Below are positions 1 to 12,861 of a stretch of 64,000 nucleotides of DNA, piece by piece. The notes under the pieces are model-generated. The model worked only from the letters and a program-made list of their open reading frames with translations. It made no database searches and was not told the DNA's origin. This DNA comes from Pseudomonas putida. GTDB lineage: Bacteria; Pseudomonadota; Gammaproteobacteria; Pseudomonadales; Pseudomonadaceae. Numbering within the stretch: the first letter of the stretch is position 1; every line of letters begins with the position of its first letter. The DNA lies in the NCBI GenBank assembly GCA_041879295.1, contig CP047152.1, positions 3,911,501-3,975,500 of the forward strand, read 5' to 3'. A program made the translations under genes and the position numbers.

Positions 1-279
1 GTGGTCATTTCCGAAGGCGGCATCGAATCCGTCCAAGCCACACGGATTGACCCGGGTACACGAGTGAAGGTGAAAATGGTGCTGATGCCGCGTGCCCATG
101 GCCTGCTGCTGCGCGGCAAGGTCAGCCATTGCGACCCACGCCCGGAAGGCGGCTTCGAGGTCGGCACCGAGTTCATCGACATGACCGACGCCCAACGACA
201 ACTGCTGGCCCGTTACATCCTGCAGCGCCAGCAACAGCAACGGCGCCAGCAGCTGGAACTGAACGACCCTGCCTCCTGA
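1..279 (+). CDS. PilZ-domain protein, C-terminal fragment
   Basis: This is the C-terminal part of a small PilZ-like protein; the reading frame is open at the left edge of the window, so the true start is probably outside and the first codon (GTG) should not be taken as the start. The visible part resembles the second half of a PilZ beta-barrel (GxxVKVKMVLMPRAHGLLLRGKV, then a GGFEVGTEFIDMT stretch typical of the last strands) followed by a glutamine-rich tail. PilZ domains usually bind cyclic di-GMP through an N-terminal RxxxR and a D/NxSxxG motif, which would lie in the missing or first part, so binding cannot be judged. It is followed 31 bases later by the phosphodiesterase gene on the same strand. 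Confidence 0.6.
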   Translation: MVISEGGIESVQATRIDPGTRVKVKMVLMPRAHGLLLRGKVSHCDPRPEGGFEVGTEFIDMTDAQRQLLARYILQRQQQQRRQQLELNDPAS

Positions 280-310
280 GCCAATTTCCCCCTGATTTGA
301 AGGAACGAAC

Positions 311-1027
311 GTGACCCTGATCTACGGCCATCGCGGCGCCAAGGGCGAAGCACCCGAGAACACCCTGAAAAGCTTTCAGCAATGCCTGTCCCATGGCGTG
401 ACCCGCTGCGAGCTGGACCTGCACCTGTCAGCCGACAACGAACTGATGGTCATCCACGACGCCACCCTCAAGCGCACCACTGGCCGTCGCGGCAAAGTGG
501 TCGAGCACCCGGCCGCCGACCTGGTCAAGATCGATGCCCGCAAAGGCGGCCCGGGCCATGTGCAGCCCTGCCCGATCCCGAAGCTGGAAGAGCTGTTCGA
601 AAAATGCCCGTTCGAGCACTGGCAGCTGGAAGTGAAAAGCGCCTCGCGCACCCGCGCGGCCACCACTGTCCTGGCGATCCGTGAACTGGCCCAGCAATAT
701 GGCTTGCTGGACAAGGTGACCATCACCTCCAGTTCACGCGAGGTACTGGGCGCCGCCCTGGAACTGGTGCCGGACGTGAAACGCGGGCTGGTGGCCGAAT
801 ACGCCTGGCTCGACCCGCTGAAGGTGGCACATAACTATGGCTGCGAGCTGCTGGCATTGAACTGGACACTGTGCACCCCCGAGCGCCTGCTCAAAGCACA
901 GGGCCAGGGTTTGCATGTGTCGGTGTGGACGGTCAACGAGCCGGCACTGATGCGCCGGCTGGCTGACTTTGGTGTGGACAGCCTGATTACAGACTTTCCC
1001 GGTTTGGCCAAGACCACCCTCGGGTAG
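311..1027 (+). CDS. Glycerophosphodiester phosphodiesterase (GDPD family)
   Basis: A 238-residue cytoplasmic enzyme expected to hydrolyse glycerophosphodiesters to glycerol 3-phosphate and an alcohol, feeding phospholipid-head-group recycling. The N-terminus shows the GDPD signature: IYGHRGAKGEAPENT with the first catalytic His, then ELDLHLSADNELMVIHD with metal-binding Glu/Asp and the second catalytic His. The C-terminus has VSVWTVNEP and a DSLITDFP motif, both typical of the GDPD TIM barrel. No signal peptide is seen, so it resembles the cytoplasmic UgpQ type rather than periplasmic GlpQ. The start is GTG, chosen because AAGGA lies just upstream (about 300-304) and the HRG motif begins at residue 6. 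The gene converges on sthA. Confidence 0.9.
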   Translation: MTLIYGHRGAKGEAPENTLKSFQQCLSHGVTRCELDLHLSADNELMVIHDATLKRTTGRRGKVVEHPAADLVKIDARKGGPGHVQPCPIPKLEELFEKCPFEHWQLEVKSASRTRAATTVLAIRELAQQYGLLDKVTITSSSREVLGAALELVPDVKRGLVAEYAWLDPLKVAHNYGCELLALNWTLCTPERLLKAQGQGLHVSVWTVNEPALMRRLADFGVDSLITDFPGLAKTTLG

Positions 1028-1075
1028 GGTTGAAATCGGTCTCTCCGACCGGCTCAGGCCACCGGTCGGAGCCGC

Positions 1076-2470
1076 TCAAAAAAGCCGGTTCAGGCCGTCA
1101 TAGGCAGCTACCCGATAGGCTTCGGCCATGGTCGGGTAGTTGAACGTGGTGTTGACGAAGTACTTCAGGTTGTTGTGCTCACCTGGCTGGTTCATGATCG
1201 CCTGGCCAATGTGGACAATTTCCGAAGCCTGATAGCCGAAGCAATGCACACCGAGGATTTCCAGGGTTTCGCGGTGGAACAGGATCTTCAGCATGCCCTG
1301 CGGCTCGCCGGCGATCTGCGCACGCGCCATGCCTTTGAAGAAGGCCTTGCCCACTTCGTACGGCACTTTGGCCTGGGTCAGCTCCTGCTCGTTCTTGCCG
1401 ATCGAGCTGATCTCCGGAATGGTGTAGATACCGGTCGGCACGTCGTTGACGAAGCGCCAGCTGCCATTGTCGACAATGCTGCCAGCGGCCGACCGGCCCT
1501 GGTCATGGGCCGCACTGGCCAGGCTTGGCCAGCCAATCACGTCACCGGCACCGTAGATGTTCGGCACGGCGGTGCGGTAGGCCTCGTCGACCTCGATCTG
1601 GCCGCGGCTATTCACCTTGATACCGATGTTTTCCAGGCCCAGCTTGTCGGTGTTGCCGGTACGGCCGTTGCACCAGAGCAAGGCGTCCGCCTTGATCTTC
1701 TTGCCCGACTTGAGGTGCAGGATCACCCCGTTGTCCAGGCCTTCGACGCGCTCGTAGTCTTCGTTGTGACGCACTGTGATGTTGTTGTTGCTGAAGTGGT
1801 AGCTCAGCGCCTGGGAAATTTCCGAGTCGAGGAAGCTCAGCAGTTGGCCGCGGTTGTCGACCAGCTCGACCAATACGCCTAGGCCACTGAAGATCGAAGC
1901 GTATTCGCAACCGATTACGCCGGCACCGTACACGATCAGCTTGCGCGGGGTATGGCTGAGGCTGAGGATGGTGTCGCTGTCGTAAACCCGCGGATGGTGG
2001 AAGTCGATGTCGGCCGGGCGGTAAGGGCGCGAGCCGGTTGCAATGATGATGTGCTTGGCGTTGAGCTTCTCGACCACGCCGTTCGGGCACACCACTTCCA
2101 CGGTCTGCTCGTCGGCGAAGCTGCCGGTGCCGAAGAACACGTCGACGCGGTTGCGGGCATAGTAGCCGGTGCGCGATGCCACCTGCTTGGCGATGACCTT
2201 CTCGGCGCTTTTCAGCACGTCCGGGAACGAGAACCAGCGTGGCTCGCCGATGGCACGAAACATCGGGTTGGTGTTGAACTGCATGATCTGCCGCACCGAG
2301 TGACGCAGTGCCTTGGACGGAATGGTACCCAAGTGGGTGCAGTTGCCACCAACCTGGCGACGGTCATCGACCATCGCTACCTTGCGCCCTGCTTTGGCGG
2401 CGTTCATTGCCGCGCCTTCACCGGCCGGGCCGGAACCCAGCACCACTACGTCGTAGTTGTAGACAGCCAT
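1076..2470 (-). CDS. sthA: Soluble pyridine nucleotide transhydrogenase
   Basis: A 464-residue FAD-dependent cytoplasmic enzyme that transfers hydride between NADPH and NAD+, used to reoxidise excess NADPH. It begins with an FAD-binding Rossmann motif ([10 protein letters not shown], residues 12-21) and has a second nucleotide-binding motif ([12 protein letters not shown]). The redox-disulfide site of related dihydrolipoamide dehydrogenases is changed: in [13 protein letters not shown] only the first Cys (C44) remains and the second position is Thr, which is the hallmark of SthA. The C-terminus carries the dimerisation domain ([11 protein letters not shown]). The ATG at 2470 is chosen over an upstream in-frame ATG because AAGGAG lies 5 bases before it. 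It is convergent with the phosphodiesterase gene and lies downstream of apbE on the same strand. Confidence 0.96.
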   Translation of the reverse strand: MAVYNYDVVVLGSGPAGEGAAMNAAKAGRKVAMVDDRRQVGGNCTHLGTIPSKALRHSVRQIMQFNTNPMFRAIGEPRWFSFPDVLKSAEKVIAKQVASRTGYYARNRVDVFFGTGSFADEQTVEVVCPNGVVEKLNAKHIIIATGSRPYRPADIDFHHPRVYDSDTILSLSHTPRKLIVYGAGVIGCEYASIFSGLGVLVELVDNRGQLLSFLDSEISQALSYHFSNNNITVRHNEDYERVEGLDNGVILHLKSGKKIKADALLWCNGRTGNTDKLGLENIGIKVNSRGQIEVDEAYRTAVPNIYGAGDVIGWPSLASAAHDQGRSAAGSIVDNGSWRFVNDVPTGIYTIPEISSIGKNEQELTQAKVPYEVGKAFFKGMARAQIAGEPQGMLKILFHRETLEILGVHCFGYQASEIVHIGQAIMNQPGEHNNLKYFVNTTFNYPTMAEAYRVAAYDGLNRLF

Positions 2471-2674
2471 GCGTACTCCTTCAGAACTGGCCCGCAAGCC
2501 ACGGTCGCTTGCGGGGCACGATCATGCCGCCGGGGCGCCATGAGAAAATTCGGGTGCAGTCTAATCAACCCGGAACGCCGCGCACATTAACCCTTGGTCG
2601 CGTCGTAGGCCAATTTTGCCCGCACTACATATGCTTCACCCATTCCCTGGCGGCAATCATCCCTGCTTGTGCTT

Positions 2675-3673
2675 TCACTGGCCTTTCACTGCCCGTTCGA
2701 ACGCGGGCGTAGATCGGGAGACGAAGCCTCCCTCTGCTCGAGTCACCAAAACCGCAGCCAGGTCATGCGCCACGGCAAAATCCCAGCCTCGCTGCGGACC
2801 CAGGATGAGCAGCAGCGTCGAATAGCCGTCGGCCTGCAGTGCTGAGGCGTCCAGCACCGTAACGGCCGCCAGGTCATGCTCGACCGGGCGCCCGAGGCGG
2901 GCATCGAAGGTGTGCGAATAGCGCCGGCCATTCTGCTCGAAATAGTGCCGATAGTCACCCGAGGTTGATACTGAAAGGCTATTGACCGGGATGATCTGGC
3001 GGGCAACCTGCCGGTCTTCGCGAGGCAGTTCCAGGGCAATGCGCCAAGGGCTGCCGTCAGGCTTGCGGCCAACTGCCTTCAACTCGCCAGTGACCTCGGC
3101 GACAAAGCTGCCGACCCCCATGGCCTGCAGGCGCGCAGCGATCACGTCGACAGCATGGCCGGCGACGATGCTGTTGAGGTCGAGCTGCACCGGGGCATCC
3201 TTGCACAGGGCGCGCCCCTTGATGCGCAGGTGCTGGTAGCCCACACGCCGGCGCACCTGGGCCAGTGCCTGTGGTTCGGGCACCTGCTCGTGACGGGCCT
3301 GAGGGCCGAAGCCCCACAGGTCGAGCAACGGCTCTACCGTGAGATCGAAAGCGCCATCGCTCTGCTCGGCAAGGTGCTGGCCGAGGCTGACCAATTCGAG
3401 CATATCGGGCGGCAGGGCCAGGCACTGGCCGGCGGGTAACCGGTTGAACTGGCTGACGATGGAATCGCCGCGGTAGGTTGAATAGTGGTGGTCGATGTCA
3501 TGCAGGATGGTTTCAACCGCCATCTGCACCTGGGCCGGCACCGGGCCACCAGGCTCGCGGACGTACTGGATGCTGTAGCTGCTGCCCATGGTCGGGCCAC
3601 CCAGACGCTCCAGGGTGGGGCCCTGGTTGCAGGCGGTGAGTAGCAGCAGAATGAACAGTAGGGCTGTGCGCAC
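2675..3673 (-). CDS. apbE: FAD:protein FMN transferase, lipoprotein (ApbE)
   Basis: A 332-residue exported enzyme that covalently attaches FMN to Thr/Ser of target proteins such as NqrB/NqrC or RnfG/RnfD. The N-terminus is a lipoprotein signal (hydrophobic run ending in LTAC, Cys15), so it is expected to be membrane-tethered in the periplasm. ApbE motifs are present: HHYSTYRGDSIVSQFNR, a TGELKAVG segment, STSGDYRHYF and HTFDARLGRPV. The start is GTG without a strong ribosome site. In Pseudomonas aeruginosa the equivalent gene sits next to the nqr operon; here gap follows directly and no nqr gene is present, so its flavoprotein target is not encoded nearby. Confidence 0.92.
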   Translation of the reverse strand: MRTALLFILLLLTACNQGPTLERLGGPTMGSSYSIQYVREPGGPVPAQVQMAVETILHDIDHHYSTYRGDSIVSQFNRLPAGQCLALPPDMLELVSLGQHLAEQSDGAFDLTVEPLLDLWGFGPQARHEQVPEPQALAQVRRRVGYQHLRIKGRALCKDAPVQLDLNSIVAGHAVDVIAARLQAMGVGSFVAEVTGELKAVGRKPDGSPWRIALELPREDRQVARQIIPVNSLSVSTSGDYRHYFEQNGRRYSHTFDARLGRPVEHDLAAVTVLDASALQADGYSTLLLILGPQRGWDFAVAHDLAAVLVTRAEGGFVSRSTPAFERAVKGQ

Positions 3674-3694
3674 AGTAGGGTTTCTCGGTTGCCG

Positions 3695-3780
3695 GTGCTG
3701 GCCTCTTCGCGGGTAAACCCGCTCCTACAGGGGCAGCGATAATCCTGTAGGAGCGGGTTTACCCGCGAAAGGGCCAGCAC
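3695..3780. repeat. Paired REP element (inverted pair)
   Basis: Two copies of the P. putida-type REP unit face each other: GTGCTGGCCTCTTCGCGGG-to-CTACAG at 3695-3730 and its reverse complement at 3745-3780, separated by 14 bases. Each unit can itself fold on GCGGGTAAACCCGC. The pair lies just upstream of apbE and next to the gap terminator. Confidence 0.85.
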
Positions 3781-3800
3781 TGACAACACACATTCAGAAT

Positions 3801-3835
3801 AAAAAAAACGGGAACCCGAAGGTTCCCGTTTTTTC
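3801..3835. terminator. Rho-independent terminator of gap, bidirectional
   Basis: A 12-base perfect stem AAAACGGGAACC / GGTTCCCGTTTT closed by a CGAA tetraloop, with an A-run on the left and a T-run on the right, so it can work in both directions. It begins 18 bases beyond the gap stop codon. Confidence 0.92.
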
Positions 3836-3852
3836 ATTGCCTTACAAGCGAA

Positions 3853-5316
3853 TCAGCGTGGAAACGCTGGCGGGTTCACACCGGCCATGTCTTCCATCAC
3901 ACGAACCACCTGGCAGCTATAACCGAACTCGTTGTCGTACCAGACGTACAGAACAACGCGGTTGTCGTTGGCGATGGTCGCCTCTGCGTCAACCACACCG
4001 GCATGGCGCGAGCCCACGAAGTCGGTCGAAACCACTTCCTGCGAAGCCACGTAGTCGATCTGCTTGTGAAGTTCCGAGTGCATGGCGGTCTGGCGCAGGT
4101 ACTCGTTGATCTCGTCGCGGGTGGTGGCCTTTTCCAGATTCAGGTTCAGGATGGCCATCGAAACGTTCGGCGTCGGGACACGAATGGCGTTGCCGGTCAG
4201 CTTGCCCTTCAGCACTGGCAGTGCCTTGGCAGCGGCGGTGGCGGCGCCGGTTTCGGTGATTACCATGTTCAGCGGCGCGGCACGGCCACGGCGGCTGCCC
4301 TTGTGGAAGTTGTCGATCAGGTTCTGGTCGTTGGTGAACGAGTGAACGGTTTCGACGTGGCCGTTGACGATGCCGTACTGATCGTTGATGGCCTTGAGCA
4401 CCGGCACGATGGCATTGGTGGTGCAGGAGGCCGCCGAGATGATCTTGTCATCGGCAGTGATGTCACCGTGGTTGATACCGTGCACGATGTTCTTCAGCGC
4501 GCCCTTGCCAGGTGCGGTGAGGATCACGCGGGCAGCACCAGGGCAGGCCAGGTGCTGGCCCAGGCCGTCGGCGTCACGCCATACACCGGTGTTGTCAACA
4601 ACAAGCGCATTGTCGATGCCGTACTGGGTGTAGTCGACTTCGCTCGGGTTCTTGGCGTAGATAACCTGGATCAGGTTGCCGTTGGCGGTGATGGTGTTGT
4701 TGGCTTCGTCGATGGTGATGGTGCCATCGAACGGACCATGCACCGAGTCACGGCGCAGCAGGCTGGCACGCTTGACCAGGTCGTTTTCGGCGCCTTTGCG
4801 CACGACGATGGCACGCAGACGCAGGCCGTCACCACCACCGGTTTTCTCGATCAGGATGCGCGCCAGCAGGCGGCCGATGCGACCGAAACCGTACAGAACA
4901 ACGTCGGTGCCTTTACGCGCCGAAGCGTTCTGCTGGCCAACCACGTCAGCCAGCTCTTCACGGACGAACTGCTCGGCAGTGCGGCCATTGCCTTCCTGCT
5001 TGAACTTGTTGGCCAGCTTGCCCAGGTCGACCGATGCGGCGCCCAGTTTCAGCTCGCTCATGGCTTTGAGCAGGGGGAATGTCTCGTGGACGGACAGTTC
5101 GGTTTCGTCGGTTTGGCGGTGGCGCGCAAAGCGGTGCGCCTTGAGGATCGAGATAACCGAACGGTTGATCAGGCTGCGGCCATAAATCGAGCTCACCACG
5201 TTGTTATTGCGGTAGAGCTGACCGATAAGCGGGATCATCGCTTCAGCCAGGGCTTCACGATCAATCCACTCACCAAGACACTGGTCGGGCTTCTGAGTCA
5301 CGGGAACCTTCCACAT
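3853..5316 (-). CDS. gap: Glyceraldehyde-3-phosphate dehydrogenase, long form
   Basis: A 487-residue cytoplasmic GAPDH expected to interconvert glyceraldehyde 3-phosphate and 1,3-bisphosphoglycerate. The usual GAPDH is about 335 residues; here about 125 residues precede the NAD-binding Rossmann motif (YGFGRIGRLLARIL). The catalytic cysteine is in SAASCTTNAIVPVL and the phosphate-site region HSFTNDQNLID follows. The C-terminal WYDNEFGYS motif is intact. The N-terminal extension is characteristic of the second GAPDH of pseudomonads and its role is not visible from sequence. The gene diverges from mfd and ends at a strong terminator. Which pathway direction it serves (gluconeogenic rather than glycolytic is plausible when a second gap exists) is inference. 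Confidence 0.95.
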   Translation of the reverse strand: MWKVPVTQKPDQCLGEWIDREALAEAMIPLIGQLYRNNNVVSSIYGRSLINRSVISILKAHRFARHRQTDETELSVHETFPLLKAMSELKLGAASVDLGKLANKFKQEGNGRTAEQFVREELADVVGQQNASARKGTDVVLYGFGRIGRLLARILIEKTGGGDGLRLRAIVVRKGAENDLVKRASLLRRDSVHGPFDGTITIDEANNTITANGNLIQVIYAKNPSEVDYTQYGIDNALVVDNTGVWRDADGLGQHLACPGAARVILTAPGKGALKNIVHGINHGDITADDKIISAASCTTNAIVPVLKAINDQYGIVNGHVETVHSFTNDQNLIDNFHKGSRRGRAAPLNMVITETGAATAAAKALPVLKGKLTGNAIRVPTPNVSMAILNLNLEKATTRDEINEYLRQTAMHSELHKQIDYVASQEVVSTDFVGSRHAGVVDAEATIANDNRVVLYVWYDNEFGYSCQVVRVMEDMAGVNPPAFPR

Positions 5317-5483
5317 GTAGGGACAGAAAAAAGGGGCTACATTATGACGCCCCGACGCGGAACCGGCAATGAGCGCCTGTCGCAGTGACGCAAGCCAGCG
5401 CTCATGCCCTTTCGAGCCTGACAGCCGGCACCGTCACCGGTACAATCGGTCTCTTTGCCGCAACGCTTGGAGTGCAATCTCCC

Positions 5484-8400
5484 GTGTCAGTTCTGCGCCT
5501 ACCGCAAATGTCGGCCACGGCCGGCAAACAAACCTGGGGCAACTTGCCCGGTGCCGCCCTCAGCCTTGCCATCGCCGAGGCTGCCAGCAGCGCTGGCCGC
5601 TTCACCCTGCTGCTGACGGCCGACAGCCAGGCCGCCGACCGTCTGGAGCAGGAGCTGCGCTTCTTTGCCCCGGGCCTGCCAGTGCTGCCGTTCCCCGATT
5701 GGGAAACCCTGCCCTACGACCTGTTCTCGCCGCACCAGGACATCATCTCCCAGCGCATCGCCAGCCTGTACCGCCTGCCGGAGCTGAGCCACGGCATCCT
5801 CGTGGTGCCGATCACCACCGCCCTGCACCGCCTGGCGCCCACACGCTTTCTGCTGGGCAGCAGCCTGGTGCTGGATGTGGGCCAGACCATCGACGTAGAG
5901 CAGATGCGCACGCGCCTGGAAGCCAGCGGTTATCGTTGCGTCGACACCGTCTACGAGCATGGCGAGTTCGCCGTGCGCGGCGCGCTGATCGACCTGTTCC
6001 CGATGGGCAGCAAGCTGCCCTACCGCATCGACCTGTTCGATAACGAGATCGAGACGCTGCGCACCTTCGACCCCGAGACCCAGCGCTCGATCGACAAGGT
6101 GGATTCGGTGCGCCTGCTGCCAGCACGCGAATTCCCGATGCAGAAGGAAGAAGTGACCCGCTTCAAGGCACGCTTTCGCGAGCGCTTCGACGTCGACTTC
6201 CGCCGCAGTGCAATCTTCCAGGACCTGGCCAGCGGCATCATCCCCGCCGGTATCGAGTACTACCTGCCGCTGTTCTTCGAAGACACCTCAACCCTGTTCG
6301 ACTACCTGCCGACCGACACCCAGGTGTTCTCGCTCCCCGGCGTGGAACAGGCCGCCGAGCACTTCTGGAACGACGTGCGCGGGCGTTATGAAGACCGCCG
6401 CGGCGACCTCAGCCGGCCGCTGTTGCCGCCGGCCGAGCTGTTCATGCCGGTGGAAGATTGCTTCGCCCGGCTCAAGCAGTGGCCCCGGGTAGTGGTCAGC
6501 AGCGAAGAGCTCGACCCTGGGGTGGGCCGCGAGCGCTTCCCGGCGCGCGCCCTGCCCAACCTGGCCATCGAGGCCAAGGCCAACCAGCCGCTGGCCGAGC
6601 TGGCCAACTTCCTCGACCAGTTCCCCGGCCGCGTACTGTTCACTGCCGAATCAGCGGGCCGCCGTGAAGTGCTGCTGGAGCTGCTCGAACGGCTGAAGCT
6701 GCGCCCGCATACCGTCGATGGCTGGGACGATTTCATAACCGGTGCCGAGCGCCTGGCGATCACCATCGCCCCGCTGGACGACGGCCTGCTGCTGGACGAC
6801 CCAGGCCTGGCCCTGATTGCCGAAAGCCCACTGTTCGGCCAGCGGGTGATGCAGCGCCGGCGCCGTGACAAGCGCGGCGAAACCGCCAACGACGCGGTCA
6901 TCAAGAACCTCACCGAGCTGCGCGAAGGTGCGCCGGTGGTGCACATCGACCATGGTGTCGGCCGCTACCTGGGCCTGGCCACCCTGGAAATCGACGGCCA
7001 GGCCGCCGAATTCCTGACGCTGGAATACGCCGAGAACGCCAAGTTGTATGTGCCGGTGGCCAACCTGCACCTGATCGCCCGCTACACCGGCAGCGACGAC
7101 GCCCTGGCACCGCTGCACCGGCTGGGTTCGGAGGCCTGGCAGAAAGCCAAGCGCAAGGCCGCCGAACAGGTCCGCGACGTGGCCGCCGAACTGCTCGACA
7201 TCTATGCTCGCCGCGCCGCGCGCAAGGGCTATGCGTTTGCCGACCCATCCGCCGACTACGCCACCTTCAGCGCCGGCTTCCCGTTCGAGGAAACCCCGGA
7301 CCAGCAGGCTGCAATCGAGGCCGTGCGAGCCGATATGCTGGCACCCAAGCCAATGGACCGCCTGGTCTGTGGCGACGTGGGCTTCGGCAAGACCGAAGTG
7401 GCCATGCGCGCGGCGTTCATCGCCGTGCACAGTGGCCGCCAGGTGGCTGTACTGGTGCCCACCACCCTGCTTGCCCAGCAGCATTACAACAGTTTCCGCG
7501 ACCGCTTTGCCGACTGGCCCGTGACCGTGGAAGTGATGAGCCGCTTCAAGTCGGCCAAGGAAGTGGCCGCCGCCGCCGCGGACCTTGCCGAAGGCAAGAT
7601 CGACATCCTCATCGGCACCCACAAGCTGCTGCAGGACGACGTGCGCTTCAAAGACCTGGGCCTGGCCATCATCGATGAAGAGCACCGCTTTGGCGTCCGC
7701 CAGAAAGAACAGCTGAAGGCGCTGCGCAGCGAGGTCGACATCCTCACCCTGACCGCCACGCCGATTCCGCGCACGCTGAACATGGCTGTGGCGGGCATGC
7801 GCGACCTGTCAATCATCGCCACGCCGCCAGCACGCCGCCTGTCTGTGCGCACCTTCGTCATGGAGCAGAACAAGAGCACGGTCAAGGAGGCGCTGCTGCG
7901 CGAACTGTTGCGCGGTGGCCAGGTGTACTACCTGCACAACGATGTGAAAACCATCGAAAAATGCGCCGCCGACCTTGCCGAGCTGGTGCCTGAGGCACGC
8001 ATCGGCATCGGCCACGGGCAAATGCGCGAACGCGAGCTGGAACAGGTGATGAGCGATTTCTACCACAAGCGCTTCAACGTGCTGGTGGCCTCGACCATTA
8101 TCGAAACCGGTATCGACGTGCCCAGCGCCAACACCATCGTCATCGAGCGCGCCGACAAGTTCGGCCTGGCCCAGCTGCACCAGTTGCGTGGCCGGGTTGG
8201 CCGTAGCCACCACCAGGCTTACGCCTACCTGCTCACACCTACCCGTCAGAAGGTCAGCGCCGACGCCGAAAAGCGCCTGGAGGCGATCGCCAACACACAA
8301 GACCTGGGCGCAGGCTTTGTGCTGGCCACCAACGACCTGGAAATCCGCGGGGCCGGCGAGCTGCTGGGCGAAGGCCAGAGCGGGCAGATCCAGGCGGTGG

Positions 8401-8933
8401 GCTTCACCCTGTACATGGAAATGCTCGAGCGCGCGGTCAAGGCAATCCGTAAAGGTACCCAGCCGAACCTTGAGCAACCACTGGGCGGCGGCCCGGAGAT
8501 CAACCTGCGCCTGCCGGCACTGATCCCCGAAGACTACCTGCCTGACGTGCATGCGCGTCTGATCCTGTACAAACGCATTGCCTCGGCTGCCGACGAAGAA
8601 GGCCTCAAGGACTTGCAGGTCGAGATGATCGACCGCTTCGGCCTGTTGCCAGAGCCGACCAAGAACCTGATGCGCCTGACGTCGCTCAAGCTGCACGCGG
8701 AAAAGCTCGGGATCAAGAAAGTCGATGCGGGGCCCAATGGTGGCAAGCTCGAGTTCGAAGCCGAAACCCCGGTCGACCCGTTGACCCTGATCAAGCTGAT
8801 CCAGGGTCAGCCCAAACGTTACAAGTTCGAAGGCGCTACCCAGTTCCGCTTCCTGGTACCGATGGAACGCCCCGACGAACGTTTCAATACCCTGGAGGCG
8901 CTGTTCGAGCGCCTGACCCCACAGCCTGCCTAA
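5484..8933 (+). CDS. mfd: Transcription-repair coupling factor
   Basis: A 1149-residue DNA translocase that removes RNA polymerase stalled at DNA lesions and recruits UvrA. Domains in order: a UvrB-like N-terminal module, the CarD-like RNA polymerase interaction domain around residue 480 (GAPVVHIDHGVGRYLGL), Walker A near residue 630 (CGDVGFGKTEVAMRA), a DEEH box (IIDEEHRFGVRQKEQ), helicase motifs TATPIPRTL and QLRGRVGRS, and a C-terminal TRCF domain. The start chosen is GTG at 5484 (MSVLRLPQ), preceded by GGAG 11 bases upstream; the frame stays open to an ATG at 5385 but that would add 33 residues not typical of the family. It diverges from gap and is followed 9 bases later by the small exported protein gene. 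Confidence 0.96.
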   Translation: MSVLRLPQMSATAGKQTWGNLPGAALSLAIAEAASSAGRFTLLLTADSQAADRLEQELRFFAPGLPVLPFPDWETLPYDLFSPHQDIISQRIASLYRLPELSHGILVVPITTALHRLAPTRFLLGSSLVLDVGQTIDVEQMRTRLEASGYRCVDTVYEHGEFAVRGALIDLFPMGSKLPYRIDLFDNEIETLRTFDPETQRSIDKVDSVRLLPAREFPMQKEEVTRFKARFRERFDVDFRRSAIFQDLASGIIPAGIEYYLPLFFEDTSTLFDYLPTDTQVFSLPGVEQAAEHFWNDVRGRYEDRRGDLSRPLLPPAELFMPVEDCFARLKQWPRVVVSSEELDPGVGRERFPARALPNLAIEAKANQPLAELANFLDQFPGRVLFTAESAGRREVLLELLERLKLRPHTVDGWDDFITGAERLAITIAPLDDGLLLDDPGLALIAESPLFGQRVMQRRRRDKRGETANDAVIKNLTELREGAPVVHIDHGVGRYLGLATLEIDGQAAEFLTLEYAENAKLYVPVANLHLIARYTGSDDALAPLHRLGSEAWQKAKRKAAEQVRDVAAELLDIYARRAARKGYAFADPSADYATFSAGFPFEETPDQQAAIEAVRADMLAPKPMDRLVCGDVGFGKTEVAMRAAFIAVHSGRQVAVLVPTTLLAQQHYNSFRDRFADWPVTVEVMSRFKSAKEVAAAAADLAEGKIDILIGTHKLLQDDVRFKDLGLAIIDEEHRFGVRQKEQLKALRSEVDILTLTATPIPRTLNMAVAGMRDLSIIATPPARRLSVRTFVMEQNKSTVKEALLRELLRGGQVYYLHNDVKTIEKCAADLAELVPEARIGIGHGQMRERELEQVMSDFYHKRFNVLVASTIIETGIDVPSANTIVIERADKFGLAQLHQLRGRVGRSHHQAYAYLLTPTRQKVSADAEKRLEAIANTQDLGAGFVLATNDLEIRGAGELLGEGQSGQIQAVGFTLYMEMLERAVKAIRKGTQPNLEQPLGGGPEINLRLPALIPEDYLPDVHARLILYKRIASAADEEGLKDLQVEMIDRFGLLPEPTKNLMRLTSLKLHAEKLGIKKVDAGPNGGKLEFEAETPVDPLTLIKLIQGQPKRYKFEGATQFRFLVPMERPDERFNTLEALFERLTPQPA

Positions 8934-8942
8934 GGAAGACCC

Positions 8943-9515
8943 ATGCGTGCCATCCGTTGCCTGACCCTGCTGCTGGCGCTGTTCGCCCCGGCTGCCTTCG
9001 CCGAAGGCCTGTATCAGGTAGAAATGATTCTGGTGCGGCAGAACAGCGTGCCCGCCTTCACCAGCCCGTTCGCCCCCGAAGACTGGAGCGCCGGCGCCCC
9101 ACGCCTGACCAAGGACGCCGAGCGCCCCCCAGCACTGGAAGATGAAGCCACCCGCCTGGAAGCCACCGCCGACTACACGGTGCTGATGCACAAGGCCTGG
9201 CAGCAGCAGGTGGGCAGCGAACCCAGCCGCATCGCCGTGGGCGAAGGCACCGAACAGTTCGGGCACTTCCCTATCGAAGGCAACCTGAGCATCGCTGAAG
9301 GCCGCTTCATCACCGTCGAGGCCAACTTCTGGGTCAACCAGCTGGATGGCAACGGCAACGTGCTGCAAAGCGAGCAGTTCAGGCAAAGCAACAGCAACGT
9401 CAAGGGCGGCCAGCTGACCTTTCTCGACGGCGGGCACCTGGCGGTACTGCTGAAGGTGACACCACCGGGTACGCCGAAAATGCCGGTGATGGACCCGGAG
9501 ATGATGGAGCAGTAG
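8943..9515 (+). CDS. CsiV-like exported protein
   Basis: A 190-residue protein with a clear signal peptide (MRAIRCLTLLLALFAPAAFA, cleavage after residue 20) that begins its mature part with GLYQVEMILVRQN. The features match the CsiV family of small periplasmic proteins found beside mfd in gammaproteobacteria; in some species CsiV is described as peptidoglycan-binding. No catalytic motif is visible. It starts 9 bases after mfd with AAGGAAG just upstream, so it is very likely cotranscribed, and the SNF2 helicase gene follows 4 bases after its stop. The family assignment is from length, topology and context, so it is moderately certain. Confidence 0.75.
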   Translation: MRAIRCLTLLLALFAPAAFAEGLYQVEMILVRQNSVPAFTSPFAPEDWSAGAPRLTKDAERPPALEDEATRLEATADYTVLMHKAWQQQVGSEPSRIAVGEGTEQFGHFPIEGNLSIAEGRFITVEANFWVNQLDGNGNVLQSEQFRQSNSNVKGGQLTFLDGGHLAVLLKVTPPGTPKMPVMDPEMMEQ

Positions 9516-9519
9516 GCCA

Positions 9520-12837
<3,318 letters not shown>

Positions 12838-12861
12838 ATCGAAAACGGATACAGCCCGCGC

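Noticed and set aside
7809..9437. 542-residue open frame opposite the end of mfd and the CsiV-like gene
   Set aside because: It crosses two well-supported genes on the other strand and has no family features.
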